A stretch of 64,000 bases of DNA from Nannocystis sp. (lineage in GTDB: Bacteria > Myxococcota_A > Polyangia > Nannocystales > Nannocystaceae): positions 2,454,001-2,518,000 of the forward strand of contig JADJRG010000013.1 of assembly GCA_016712315.1 (NCBI GenBank), written 5' to 3'. The notes under the pieces were generated by a model, which saw nothing but the letters and a program-made list of their open reading frames with translations, ran no database searches and had not been told where the DNA came from. Position 1 is the stretch's first letter; each line of letters opens with the position of its first letter. Made by a program: the position numbers and the translations under genes. This document shows, piece after piece, positions 8,850-17,114 of the stretch.

Positions 8850-9230
8850 GGCTGGGGGCGCTCACTCGGCGACCGCTGCACCTCGACCGTCGGGCTCGGC
8901 GTCCTCCGCGCCGCGATCAACGTCGAACCAGCCGCCTGGGATCCACGCGGACAGATCTACATCGAGGGCTTCGCCGCCGCCGCCACCACAGCCCTGCGCG
9001 ACTCTACCGACCCTTTCTGCGTCACGCCCGCAGCACGCGACCTCGTCACCGGCGCCCGCGCCCTGGGCCCCGCGATCTGCCCCGACCCGGACCTCACCAG
9101 CGGTGTCGGCGAGCACCCGCACGATCCCGCTCGGGCCCTCGTCTGCCGCTCGCTCTGGACCTGTACGGACCCAGAGGGCGGCTGGAACCCCGCGGCCCAC
9201 ATCGGGTTGATCGTCTCGGTCGCAGCATAC
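8844..9230 (+). other. Inverted internal coding segment of the surrounding minus-strand gene
   Basis: This 387-bp stretch reads open on the plus strand as CGWGRSLGDRC, AAWDPRGQIYIEGF, TDPFCVTPAARDLVTG, ALVCRSLWTCTDPEGGWNP and so on, with roughly 88% G or C at third codon positions by my count of part of it. The overlapping minus frame has its G/C bias at first positions instead. It has no start, ribosome-binding site or stop of its own, and both ends fall at matching codon phases of the minus-strand gene. The simplest reading is an inversion inside one gene. An assembly fault is possible. Confidence 0.65.
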
Positions 9231-9239
9231 GACCTCTGC
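9222..9239. repeat. Right boundary site of the inverted segment
   Basis: GCAGCATACGACCTCTGC: the same GCAG and CTGC arms and TACGAC core as the left site, with three extra bases. Because each site is nearly palindromic, the pair can be read as inverted repeats, the arrangement needed for inversion. Confidence 0.45.
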
Positions 9240-9870
9240 GTCGGGCGGGGTCGTGGTGACGACGTCGACGGTGAAGACGACGTCGAGCTCGGGCGGGGTA
9301 GGGGCGACGTGGCCGGCAGGATCGGCGCGTACTGTGGTGAAGACCTCGAGGTGTGGCGCGAGCTCGCAGTCGGACTCATCAATGGTGGTGGAGTCGTTGA
9401 CCGCGGAGAGCGCGACTTCGTAGGTCGCTCCGACCTCGAGGGGAGCGAGGGGGCGGGCGATGAGCAGGGGCGCGCCGACGAGGTGTGGTGCGAGGGTCTC
9501 GAGGGTGAGCTCGAGCTCGGCCCCGTCGCCGCCGAGGCGCCGGAGGGCGACGGCTGCGCCGCTGGGGTGCTCGCCTTCGAAGGCGAAGGCGAGCACGCCG
9601 TCCGCGGGGATGGATGCGCCAAAGACCGGCCTCGCCGCGGTGGCGCCATAGCAGCCGTAGCAGGCGGCCGCTCGCTGCGGTGCGAGCACGAGGAGGAGCA
9701 GAACGACGATGGACGGGATGACGCTCGCACCCAGCGATGTGCGGTCGGCTCGCGGCTGGCCGAAGAGCGGGGTAGGCGAGCGGGACACGATAAGTTGAGG
9801 ATATCAGACGTGTTACCGCGCGTCCCGGGCGGCGGCAACAGGGCGAAAGTCTTGAATCACGAGGTCGCGT

Positions 9871-10926
9871 CTAGGCGACGGCGACGCGTTTTTTGGTGGA
9901 GACGCCGGCGTGGTCGCTGTGGGCGAGCCAGAAGTCGTCGCCGAGGTGGCGTACGCCGAGGATAGCGGGAGGGTAGCTGAGGTCTTCGATCTCCAGGATC
10001 AGGTCGTAGTGGATGGGCTCGGGGGCGAACCCCGCGGTGAGCTGGGCGACCTGTTGATAGGGGAGGTGGCCGGGGGTGAATTTCTTAAAGACCTCGCCGG
10101 TGAGGGGACCGATGACGATCTCGGCGGCGCCGGAGGGGTGGAGGACCTCGGTGCCGGCGACGAAGGTGTCGCCGAGGCAGGCGGTGCCGAGGCCGAGCAG
10201 GGTCCATTGGGGGCGATCGATGGGCATCCAGCCGCCGCTGAAGGGCTCGACGCGGAGGTTGGCGCCGCCGAGGTGGTCTTTTAGAAGGATCTGGAGGGCG
10301 GCGCTGAGCATGGCGGGCGAGCGGACGCCTGAGGCGAGGATCGGGGCGAGCTGTAGGAGCGTGGCGCTGGGGATCGCGCCGTCCGCGGCGCTGGTGAGGC
10401 CGAGGTAGGCGAGCAGGCGCTTGGACCAGATGTCGTCGCCGCGCGGGCGCAAGGTGGCGGGGAGATCGACGGTGCGTAGGCCGCGGATCAGGAGCGAAAA
10501 AAGGCGGTGATGAAAGACGTCCAAGAGCCCGCGGATGGCGGCGCCTCGGTCGTCGTCTTCGTCGGCCTCTTCGGCGAAGTAGAGCGGGAGGGGGGTGGCG
10601 GCGCCGCAGAGGCCGAAGAGGGAGGCGACGAGGGTGGCCTCGTAGGGCGGCTCGCCGCGGAGCTCGACCTCGGCGAGCTCGCCGCGATAAAAGCTGAGGC
10701 TGGAGCTGTGACGGAAGCGGATCCCCTCAGCAGCGGGGCGCTCGCGGGTGCGCTCCTCGGCGCGCTCTTGGTCGACGACCTCGAGGTGAGGGGCAGGGAA
10801 GAGGCGAGCTAGCAGCTCGGCGGCGGCGACCAGGGAGGTGGAGGTGGCGGCGTCGCTGAGGCGATCGAGCCAGTAGCGCTCGTGGGGGGTGAAGGCGCGC
10901 TCGGAGGCGCCGCTGGGGCTGTTCAT
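9871..10926 (-). CDS. tssG: Type VI secretion baseplate protein TssG (ImpH/VasB)
   Basis: TssG builds the wedge of the T6SS baseplate with TssE, TssF and TssK. The protein has the family features: an N-terminal helical part, LSFYRGELAEVEL and YEATLVASLFGLCGAATPLPLYF, a FHHRLFSLLIR helix (FxHRxxSLxxR type), a central DDIWSKRLLAYLGL region, and the C-terminal IGPLTGEVFKKFTPG with LPYQQV. Start ATG at 10926 overlaps the TssF stop in an ATGA junction, so translation is coupled. About 351 residues, normal for the family. Only tssE, tssF and tssG are in the window; sheath, membrane complex, TssK, Hcp, VgrG and ClpV genes must lie elsewhere. Confidence 0.92.
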   Translation of the reverse strand: MNSPSGASERAFTPHERYWLDRLSDAATSTSLVAAAELLARLFPAPHLEVVDQERAEERTRERPAAEGIRFRHSSSLSFYRGELAEVELRGEPPYEATLVASLFGLCGAATPLPLYFAEEADEDDDRGAAIRGLLDVFHHRLFSLLIRGLRTVDLPATLRPRGDDIWSKRLLAYLGLTSAADGAIPSATLLQLAPILASGVRSPAMLSAALQILLKDHLGGANLRVEPFSGGWMPIDRPQWTLLGLGTACLGDTFVAGTEVLHPSGAAEIVIGPLTGEVFKKFTPGHLPYQQVAQLTAGFAPEPIHYDLILEIEDLSYPPAILGVRHLGDDFWLAHSDHAGVSTKKRVAVA

Positions 10927-12656
10927 GTGCCGATCCTGACGGGCCACACGTACTCCTGCTTGGAGGGAAGGAGGACGACGCGGACCTCGCTGGCCGCGTT
11001 GATGTTGACCAGGGAGGCGAAGAGCTCGCTGAGGGCGGCGCCGAAGAGGTGGGCGCGGCCTTGGCCTGGGAAGCCGCGCTCGTCGAGCTCGATGGTGGTG
11101 CGGATCGCTCGGACCGGGACGCCGCGGATGAGGCGGGTGACGGCCTCTCGGCTGACCTGGCGGACAGCTTCGATCTGGCGCTCGTTGGTCGGGCCGAGCT
11201 GCGCGTCGGCGCCGGCGTAGAAGTTGTAGAGGCTGAGCAGGCCGCGCAGCGCCTCGGCGTCGGCGGGGCCGCGCTGGTTGGCGGCGAGGTGGGAAAGCAG
11301 GCGCCATAACGCCTCTATTCCGAGGGCCATACGCACGGGCGGCGAGACGGGGGTGATGTTCGTGTACGTGGTGAAGAGCGCGCCGGTCTGGGCCTCGCCG
11401 AGGTCGCGGACTTGTAAGCCGCGGGCGAGGGCGCGGTTGGTGCAGAGGAGCTGGAGGGAGAGGACCTCGCCCTCCTTTCCGCGGAGCTCGGGGGGCTCGA
11501 CGAGGCTTAGGTAGGTGTCGAGGCCGCCGTCGATGGGGGAGTAGGCGCGACGGAGGGCGTAGCAAGGGGGGCGGCGGCCGGCGCTGGTGGCGACGCGGGT
11601 GAAGGGGGCGTAGGTGCGGCGGGCGCCCTGGCTGCGGTCGGCGGCTATCACCGAGGTGACGTCGAAGACCTCCATGTGGCGCGGGTCGACGGCGTCGGCG
11701 CGGACGATCGCCTCGCGCACGAGGGGGTCGTAGGCGATCGCCTCGCCGGGGACTTGAAAGAGGTTGATGGCGGGGGTGCAGTGGAGGCGGAATGTGTCGG
11801 GGCCGATCGCTGCGGGCAGGGGGGGCGGACGCTCAAAGGTGAGCTCGACGGTGAGGGCGCTGGCGTCGGCGATCTCGGCGTGGTGCAGGCCGTGGAACTC
11901 AAAGAAGCAGTGGCCGTCGGGGAGGGCCATGACCTCGAGGACGCTGCGGTAGCCCGCGGGCGCGGTGGCGGGCCAAGGGAAGATCGGGTGTTGGTGGTGC
12001 GAGAGGGCGCGGATGGCGGTGTCGGCGGGTAACGTGGTGGTGGCGCCACCGCCTTTGGTCGAGAGGACGGTGACGCCGATGAGGTGACGGCGCAGCCAGA
12101 GCATGAGGGTGGCCGGCAGCGCGGGTTCGTGGTGGTACAGAAAGAAGCGCAGCGGGGCCTCTTCGCCGAGGGCGCCGCGGCCGGCGTCGCTGACCGCGAG
12201 GTCGAGGCGGATGACGGTGCGGTCGCTGCGGGTGCGGTCGAGGCGGGCGCCTTGGAGCTCGATGGGCCAGAGGTCGACGTCCCAGCAGGTGGTGAAGCGA
12301 CACGCGGTGCCCTCGAGGGGGCGAGCGAGCAGCGGTTGGCCCTTGGGGACGCGCTGGCGGGCCCGTAGGGCGCGGATGTTGGGGGTGAGCTCGACGATGG
12401 TGGTCGCGGGCAAGGAGCGGAGGAGGTGCGGGAGGGTGAGCTCGGCGAGGCTGTGCGCGAGCTGCATGCCGGCTTGGTCGATCCGGGCGCGTAGGCCGGC
12501 GGTGAGGAAGGCGACGCCCTCGAGCAGGCGCTCGACGTCGGGGTCGTTTCCGCGCCCTTGGAGCGCCGCGGCGTTGGCGGGGTGCTCGCGCGCGAAGGCC
12601 TGCGCGGTCTCTCGGAGGTAGGCGAGCTCGCTGGTGTAGTAGGCGTGGATGTCCAA
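10923..12656 (-). CDS. tssF: Type VI secretion baseplate protein TssF (ImpG/VasA)
   Basis: TssF is the main wedge component of the T6SS baseplate. The N-terminus (DIHAYYTSELAYLRETAQAFAREHP followed by DPDVERLLEGVAFLTAGLRARID) is the classic family signature, here broken at its motif borders; the C-terminus VNINAASEVRVVL and EYVWPVRIG is also typical. The likely start is TTG at 12656 (L-D-I-H-A-Y-Y), since family members begin exactly here, giving 577 residues. The open frame runs further upstream, but that is the overlap with tssE in another frame. The gene is 16 bp after tssE and overlaps tssG by 4 bp. Confidence 0.93.
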   Translation of the reverse strand: MDIHAYYTSELAYLRETAQAFAREHPANAAALQGRGNDPDVERLLEGVAFLTAGLRARIDQAGMQLAHSLAELTLPHLLRSLPATTIVELTPNIRALRARQRVPKGQPLLARPLEGTACRFTTCWDVDLWPIELQGARLDRTRSDRTVIRLDLAVSDAGRGALGEEAPLRFFLYHHEPALPATLMLWLRRHLIGVTVLSTKGGGATTTLPADTAIRALSHHQHPIFPWPATAPAGYRSVLEVMALPDGHCFFEFHGLHHAEIADASALTVELTFERPPPLPAAIGPDTFRLHCTPAINLFQVPGEAIAYDPLVREAIVRADAVDPRHMEVFDVTSVIAADRSQGARRTYAPFTRVATSAGRRPPCYALRRAYSPIDGGLDTYLSLVEPPELRGKEGEVLSLQLLCTNRALARGLQVRDLGEAQTGALFTTYTNITPVSPPVRMALGIEALWRLLSHLAANQRGPADAEALRGLLSLYNFYAGADAQLGPTNERQIEAVRQVSREAVTRLIRGVPVRAIRTTIELDERGFPGQGRAHLFGAALSELFASLVNINAASEVRVVLLPSKQEYVWPVRIGT

Positions 12657-12672
12657 GCTGCGGCCCCTGGGG

Positions 12673-13083
12673 TTAGAGTTGGCGGACGTCGAAGCGGCCG
12701 GAGGACGAGAGCTCGGTGCGGAGGCGGAGCTGGGCGCGGCCGTCCGCGAACTTGGCGGAGATCTCGAAGGCGAGGGCGAGGGCGTCGGCGCTGGGGACGA
12801 GGCGGACTTGAACGGCGCAGAGACGCGGCTCGTAGGCGAGGACCATCGCGCGGATCCCCGTGACGAGCACCTGGGCGCTCGCGGGGAAGCCGTGCACGAC
12901 GTCGGCGAAGTCGACGAGGCCGAGCCCGGGGGCGCACAGCGACTCGCCGAGGCGGGTGTTGAGCAGGGCCTGGAGGTGCGCGCAGACGGCGCCGTGCGCG
13001 TCACCTGCGGGGCCGCGGCCGGCGAGGCGACCGAGGAGGCCGCGGCGTTGGGCGATCGAGTCTAGGGGGCTGGGGCGGGCCAT
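12673..13083 (-). CDS. tssE: Type VI secretion baseplate protein TssE (gp25-like)
   Basis: TssE is the T4 gp25-like baseplate protein that starts sheath polymerisation. Evidence: 136 residues, an N-terminal LLGRLAG, a LQALLNTRLGESLCAPGLGLVDFADV segment broken here as LLNTR then GLVDF (LLNTR...G.pDf of the family), and a strand-rich gp25 core (VQVRLVPSADALALAFEISA). ATG at 13083 is followed by MARPSPLDSIAQRRGLLGRL, as expected. First gene of the tssEFG group; its promoter must lie in the 13084-13297 divergent region. Confidence 0.9.
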   Translation of the reverse strand: MARPSPLDSIAQRRGLLGRLAGRGPAGDAHGAVCAHLQALLNTRLGESLCAPGLGLVDFADVVHGFPASAQVLVTGIRAMVLAYEPRLCAVQVRLVPSADALALAFEISAKFADGRAQLRLRTELSSSGRFDVRQL

Positions 13084-13186
13084 CGGAGCGGGTGGTCTCT
13101 CCGCGAATCGACGGAGGATGACAGGCAGTGGGGCATAGTGCTCGCAGAGCGGTCGGGCGTCAATGTCCTCGTGGTGGGCGTCCGTG

Positions 13187-13192
13187 TATAAT
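13187..13192 (+). promoter_or_regulatory. Candidate -10 box in divergent intergenic region
   Basis: A perfect TATAAT lies in an AT-rich island of an otherwise GC-rich stretch between tssE and the VKOR-DsbA gene, 106 bp before the GTG at 13298. No convincing -35 hexamer is seen 16-18 bp upstream, so this is only a candidate promoter for the 22-kb plus-strand block. Confidence 0.35.
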
Positions 13193-13208
13193 GATTATTG
13201 CGCCGCAG

Positions 13209-13260
13209 CAATCGTCATTGGCGATCGCCAAATGTCCTTGGTGCGCGCACATAACGATTG
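13209..13260. promoter_or_regulatory. Nested palindromes, possible operator
   Basis: A perfect 14-bp palindrome TTGGCGATCGCCAA (13218-13231) sits inside a larger inverted pair, CAATCGT at 13209-13215 and ACGATTG at 13254-13260. They lie just downstream of the TATAAT candidate and before the VKOR-DsbA start, where a repressor or a structured leader could act. The GCGATCGC core is also a common genomic word in some bacteria, so chance is possible. Confidence 0.35.
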
Positions 13261-13297
13261 TGTTTACGGCGAGCGAGACGGCGCTAATACTCGGCGC

Positions 13298-14635
13298 GTG
13301 AGGCCGCAGACGACGACCCAAGCGGTGAGGCCACGACGCCCGCACCCGGTGAGCACGGGGGCGATGGTCGTCGCGTTGGCCGCGCTGCCGGGGGCGCTGT
13401 ACAGCGTCTTCTTGACGCTGGTGAAGTTCCGGTCGTCGTATCGCTGCGGCTTCAGCCTGCTGAGCTCGTGCTCGAGCGACTGCTCCGCGGTGCTGACGAG
13501 CGACTGGTCGATGGTGCTGGGGGCGCCGATCTCGGCGTACTCGACGGCGTACTTCTTGGTGCTGCTGGGGCTCGCGGGGGCGCTGCTGTGGCGGCCGAGC
13601 GCCTTTATGTACACGGCGCGGCCGCTGCTGCTGCTCTTCGGGTGGGCGGGGCTGGTGAGCGTGGCCGCGCTCGCCGCGTACGCGACGCTGGCGGTGGGCG
13701 GGTGGTGCCCGTACTGCGCGGTGATCTACGCGCTGACGCTGTTCGCGTTCCTCGGGGTGTCGCTGATGCACTCGCAGGGGCACCTGGAGGGGGTGCGCTC
13801 GCTGCTGTCCCTGCGGATGCTCCAGAGCTCGACGTTGACGATCACGGTGCTCTCGTTCCTCGCGCTGGTGTCGGTGGAGACGGTGTGGTACCGGCTGGCG
13901 GCCGCGGACGTGGCGATCGACGCGGAGTGCGTGGTCCATCGGGAGGCGCTTCCAGAGACGTTGCTGCGGACGAGCGCTCCGGCGAAGCCGCGCGCGCAGG
14001 TGGCGCTGTTCGTCGACCTCTCGTGTCCGCACTGTCGGCGCGAGTACGAGATCTGGCGCGAGTACGTGCAGCACAGCGGAGATCGAGTGCTGCTGTCGAT
14101 CTACCACATGGCGCGCCACGGCGAGTGTCTGCCAGGGAGCTCGGGGTCCAAGAACCCGTCGGCTGAGGAGCACAAGTCGTGCAAGGCGGCGCGGGCGGTG
14201 GAGTGCGTGGAGGGGATGCACGAGGGCAAGGGCCTGTTGATGATCGACAAGCTCTTTGCCCTGCAGGACGGGTCGAAGCCGTTCTTCTCGCGCAATAACC
14301 TCGGGAACGCGGCTCGAGAGCTGGGGATCGAGGGGATCCCCAGCGATCTCGAGTCTCCTGAGGCGGCGACGAGCGAGTTCTTCGTCTGCCTCGAGGACGA
14401 CTCTTCGGCGGGGATGTCGCGGATCCGTGACCACGCCGACTTCGGCGCGGCGTCAGGCTTCGTCGCGCCTCCGGCGGCGCTGTTGATCCTCTACGACGCG
14501 GATGGGGCGCCTCGGTCACAAATGGTCAAGATCGCCGGCGCGAAGGACCACGGCGACCCTGGTCGGTTGATCGATGAGGCGGAGGCAGAGCTCGCGGCCA
14601 AGGAGCAGCAGGGGCTCAACACACAGGCTTTGTGA
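13298..14635 (+). CDS. VKOR-DsbA fusion: disulfide-forming membrane enzyme
   Basis: This is a single-chain disulfide-bond-forming system. The N-terminal half is a vitamin K epoxide reductase-like domain with four to five membrane helices, an outer-loop Cys pair (CSSDC about residue 63) and the quinone-side CxxC (GWCPYC about residue 135). The C-terminal half is a periplasmic DsbA/thioredoxin domain with CPHC at about residue 242 and a cis-Pro loop (VAPPAALLI). The VKOR domain passes electrons from the thioredoxin domain to quinone. GTG at 13298 was chosen because the first helix starts 22 residues later; the frame is open further up through the likely promoter. First gene of the 22-kb block, whose products are rich in Cys. 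A relative without CxxC is encoded at 30663-31469. Confidence 0.88.
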   Translation: MRPQTTTQAVRPRRPHPVSTGAMVVALAALPGALYSVFLTLVKFRSSYRCGFSLLSSCSSDCSAVLTSDWSMVLGAPISAYSTAYFLVLLGLAGALLWRPSAFMYTARPLLLLFGWAGLVSVAALAAYATLAVGGWCPYCAVIYALTLFAFLGVSLMHSQGHLEGVRSLLSLRMLQSSTLTITVLSFLALVSVETVWYRLAAADVAIDAECVVHREALPETLLRTSAPAKPRAQVALFVDLSCPHCRREYEIWREYVQHSGDRVLLSIYHMARHGECLPGSSGSKNPSAEEHKSCKAARAVECVEGMHEGKGLLMIDKLFALQDGSKPFFSRNNLGNAARELGIEGIPSDLESPEAATSEFFVCLEDDSSAGMSRIRDHADFGAASGFVAPPAALLILYDADGAPRSQMVKIAGAKDHGDPGRLIDEAEAELAAKEQQGLNTQAL

Positions 14636-14663
14636 TGGGTAGACGTGAGGAGTTGATGGCGCG

Positions 14664-15752
14664 ATGGCTGACTTGACGACAGTGCAACGATCTTCAGCGC
14701 CGCGGCAGACGGCCGCGGCGATGCCTGTCCCCGCGACGATGACGCCGGTGAGCGAGGAGGAGCTGCGGGAGGCCCGGCACTACTGGGCGATGACGATCGT
14801 CGCGGGCTTGGTGGTCGCGGCGGTGGTGATGGCGTTCGTCGAGCTGTTCGTCTGGGCGGTCGGCCAGCACCGAGGACCGAGCGCGGGTATGGCCCCCCAG
14901 TGTCGGGAAGAGGACCCCGCCTCCTGCGCCGACGGGCAATTCTGCCGCGGGGGGCGGTGTGTGGCGGCGCCTTTGGTGGCCGGGTTGGTGTGCCAGGACG
15001 GGGACACCTGCGGGGTGCCAGGGGCGCGGTGTGAGTGCAACTCGCCGATGAGCTGCGTCGACAAGACCTGCGTCGCGCCGCCGAGCGAGCCGCCGATCTG
15101 CGATGACGTCGACGTGCAGGCGCTGCTCGGCGAGGTCGGGCGGCAGTGCGAGGGGAGCCTCAAGGACTGCCCTGATGAGGATCTTAAGAAGTTCGTGATC
15201 TCGTCGAAGGCGTTTGACGAGGTGGTGGCGAAATTTCCGGACACGATCAGCGTGCATTTTCCAGACGGTACACCGAGCCCCGGCGACAGCTCTTGGCCGA
15301 CGAAGGAGGTCAAGGACTACTATCAGGCGAGCCTCGCGAGCGAGCGCTTGAAGAGGGCGATGCAGGGGGCGAAGATCGTGCTGACGATCGCTCGTTCGAG
15401 CAAGGGCGGGTCGCCGGATGATAACCTCAAGTACTCGCGGACGCGCAGCGAGATCGTGCACAAGGCGCTGATCGCGGCGGCCGGGTCGGTGGCGGAGCGG
15501 GATAGGATGGAGAGCAAGCTCAAGAGCCTGCTCCTGGGCGACCGAAAGCTGCTCAACCCGCAGTACTTCAGTCGCTCCTTGAGCCAGCGGATCTACGCGT
15601 GGAGCAAGTCGGAGGAGGAGTCGCTCCGCTCAGACCTCAGTCGCTTCGATAAGCTCTCGCGCAGTGAGAAGGCGCGGGTCGAGCGGCTGCTCAACCAGGT
15701 GGTGATCATCGTGCCGCTGCCGTGCGAGCTGCCGCGCCCGGGGAGCAGGTGA
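14664..15752 (+). CDS. Membrane-anchored Cys-rich protein with OmpA-like C-terminal pattern
   Basis: One transmembrane helix (about residues 42-66, AMTIVAGLVVAAVVMAFVELF) anchors a periplasmic chain. First comes a Cys-rich repeat region (CREEDPASCADGQFC, CRGGRC, CECNSPMSC; about residues 80-138), then a domain with ISVHFPDGTP and KIVLTIARSSKGG...NLKYSRTRSEIVHKAL. The last stretch recalls the OmpA/MotB pattern of a strand followed by N-x-x-x-S/R-x-R-A helices, but the peptidoglycan-binding Asp and Arg cannot be confirmed. A clear paralogue is at 31466-32548 with the same order of parts. It lies 28 bp after the VKOR-DsbA gene and 3 bp before the TlpA-like gene; the Cys-rich repeats are likely clients of that redox pair. 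Function unknown. Confidence 0.7.
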   Translation: MADLTTVQRSSAPRQTAAAMPVPATMTPVSEEELREARHYWAMTIVAGLVVAAVVMAFVELFVWAVGQHRGPSAGMAPQCREEDPASCADGQFCRGGRCVAAPLVAGLVCQDGDTCGVPGARCECNSPMSCVDKTCVAPPSEPPICDDVDVQALLGEVGRQCEGSLKDCPDEDLKKFVISSKAFDEVVAKFPDTISVHFPDGTPSPGDSSWPTKEVKDYYQASLASERLKRAMQGAKIVLTIARSSKGGSPDDNLKYSRTRSEIVHKALIAAAGSVAERDRMESKLKSLLLGDRKLLNPQYFSRSLSQRIYAWSKSEEESLRSDLSRFDKLSRSEKARVERLLNQVVIIVPLPCELPRPGSR

Positions 15753-15755
15753 ATC

Positions 15756-17111
15756 ATGGCGTCGGTCCCTGGGAGTGAGATGGTGCTGGGCGTAGAGCGC
15801 GAGAGGGCGACGGTTCCAGACGCCGGGCGAAGCGCGTCTCTGCGGGTCGTGGGGAGCGACGTGGACGTGGACGTGGAGGAAGAGCAGCGACCCTTGGATG
15901 GGCCGAGTGACCTCGACGAGGCGCGTGACACCGGACGCACGGGGGACGTGGTCTTCGTGAGCGTGGACGCGCAGCGGGCCTTCAGTAGGGCGGCGGAGGA
16001 GGGCAGCATCGCCGCGCGGCTCGCTGAGATGCAGATCGAGGACGAAGGTGCGGCGGTTGGCGGCCGAGCGTGGCTGCTCCGCCGCGCGCTGCCGGTGGCC
16101 GCGCTGCTCGTGGTGATCGCCCTGTCTGTCTATAAGGTCATGCAGATGGACTCAAGAGGCGCGGCGCCGAAGCTGTCGGCGACCGTGGGCGGGTCGACGG
16201 GCGACGTCGAGGTCGCGGCGGCGGCGCCCGATGCGGTGTTTGAGTCGGCCGAGCTGCCGCAGCTCCCCGATCGCGGCGTCTATGTCAGGTCGCTGCTCGA
16301 GCACCAGGTGGAGCGGGTGCGACCCGACGCGTCGCCGCTGTTCATCGGCCTGAATCAGGGGGTGATCGAGGCGCAGCGGGTGACTGTGCTCAACCTGTGG
16401 GCGACCTGGTGCCCGCCGTGTAAGAGCGAGCTACCTGACCTCAAGAATATGTTTGATAGGTCAGGTTGGGGGGACAAGGTGCGCTTCGTGTCGATCCTCA
16501 GCCGTGACACGACGCGGCCGGCGACCGCGCATAAGAGCTTCGCCGGCAAGATGCCGTCGGACGAGTTTTTTATGGCCGAGATCGACAGCAGCGATAAAAC
16601 CATCGCTGAGGCGCTCCACAAGAGAGGCCTGATCGCGGGCGAAGACCTGCCGATCACGATCGTGCTGGACTGCCGCAGAACGGTGCGGTTCGCCCACCAA
16701 GGGCGGCTCTCGGCGAAGAACTTCGAGGAGCTGGGGGGGCAGATCGACCTGATGGTCGCGGACTTGGGCGGAGAGTACTGTGATGATAAGCCGAGAAAGC
16801 GGCAGCGTCGGCCGATCGCGGCGCCTCCGGAGTTCTTGATGACGGGCGCAGAGGGCAGCGGGGGGGACCAGGACGAGGAGGAGGGGGCTGCCGCGGCGCC
16901 AGAGCCAGAGGCGCCGTCGGGGCCCACGAGGGGGGGCGGTGGCAGGGCCGCCTCGCCGAGCGCTGGGTGGTGTGGTGATAAGAGGTGCTTGATCGATGAA
17001 AACTGCCGGACTTGCCCGGGGGACTGCGCGTGCCCGGAAGATAGCTCCTGTCAGTTGGGTACGGGCGGCTACGCCTGTGTTCATGATGTGAACAAACTAA
17101 AAGAGGATTGA
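15756..17111 (+). CDS. Membrane-anchored TlpA-like thioredoxin with Cys-rich C-terminus
   Basis: The first 105 residues are acidic and probably cytoplasmic. A transmembrane helix (about 109-128, LPVAALLVVIALSVYKVM) is followed by a TlpA/ResA-type thioredoxin domain: VTVLNLWATWCPPC with the active-site WCPPC at about residue 218, KSELPDLKNMF, and a cis-Pro loop DLPITIVLD. A Glu/Pro/Gly-rich linker then leads to a compact Cys knot (CGDKRC, NCRTCPGDCACPEDSSC). Such proteins reduce or rearrange disulfides in the periplasm. Intact CxxC and placement in one operon with VKOR-DsbA suggest opposing reductive and oxidative arms. The C-terminal Cys knot is an unusual addition to a TlpA protein. Confidence 0.82.
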   Translation: MASVPGSEMVLGVERERATVPDAGRSASLRVVGSDVDVDVEEEQRPLDGPSDLDEARDTGRTGDVVFVSVDAQRAFSRAAEEGSIAARLAEMQIEDEGAAVGGRAWLLRRALPVAALLVVIALSVYKVMQMDSRGAAPKLSATVGGSTGDVEVAAAAPDAVFESAELPQLPDRGVYVRSLLEHQVERVRPDASPLFIGLNQGVIEAQRVTVLNLWATWCPPCKSELPDLKNMFDRSGWGDKVRFVSILSRDTTRPATAHKSFAGKMPSDEFFMAEIDSSDKTIAEALHKRGLIAGEDLPITIVLDCRRTVRFAHQGRLSAKNFEELGGQIDLMVADLGGEYCDDKPRKRQRRPIAAPPEFLMTGAEGSGGDQDEEEGAAAAPEPEAPSGPTRGGGGRAASPSAGWCGDKRCLIDENCRTCPGDCACPEDSSCQLGTGGYACVHDVNKLKED

Positions 17112-17114
17112 GGC

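Larger units (their letters stand above)
8700..9788 (-). pseudogene. Secreted surface protein with C-terminal Cys-TM-Arg sorting tail, split by an internal inversion
   Basis: On the minus strand a GTG at 9788 opens a signal peptide (IVVLLLLVLAPQRAAACYG) and a beta-rich domain (FGASIPADGVLAF, EVGATYEVALSAVND, HLEVFTTVRAD) down to about 9228. In the same frame, 8843-8700 encodes a tail: VTCRRWRAEGCTCDVGDG, then a transmembrane stretch LFVLLTLMLFLSRL and RHRR, a sorting signal of MYXO-CTERM type. Between them the minus frame has a TGA (8862-8864) and poor codon bias. The plus strand of 8844-9230 instead gives a GC3-rich Cys-containing frame. Flipping that segment joins all three parts in frame into about 362 residues without a stop. 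As it stands the gene would make a protein lacking the tail. Known family function: none recognised. Confidence 0.7.

Noticed and set aside
8655..9965. Long plus-strand open frame (436 residues) taken as its own gene
   Set aside because: Only 8844-9230 has good coding bias; the two ends lie antisense to clear minus-strand coding sequence and there is no ribosome-binding site or family match.
9871..13083. A complete T6SS locus
   Set aside because: Only tssE, tssF and tssG are present; no sheath, tube, ATPase or membrane-complex genes are in the window.
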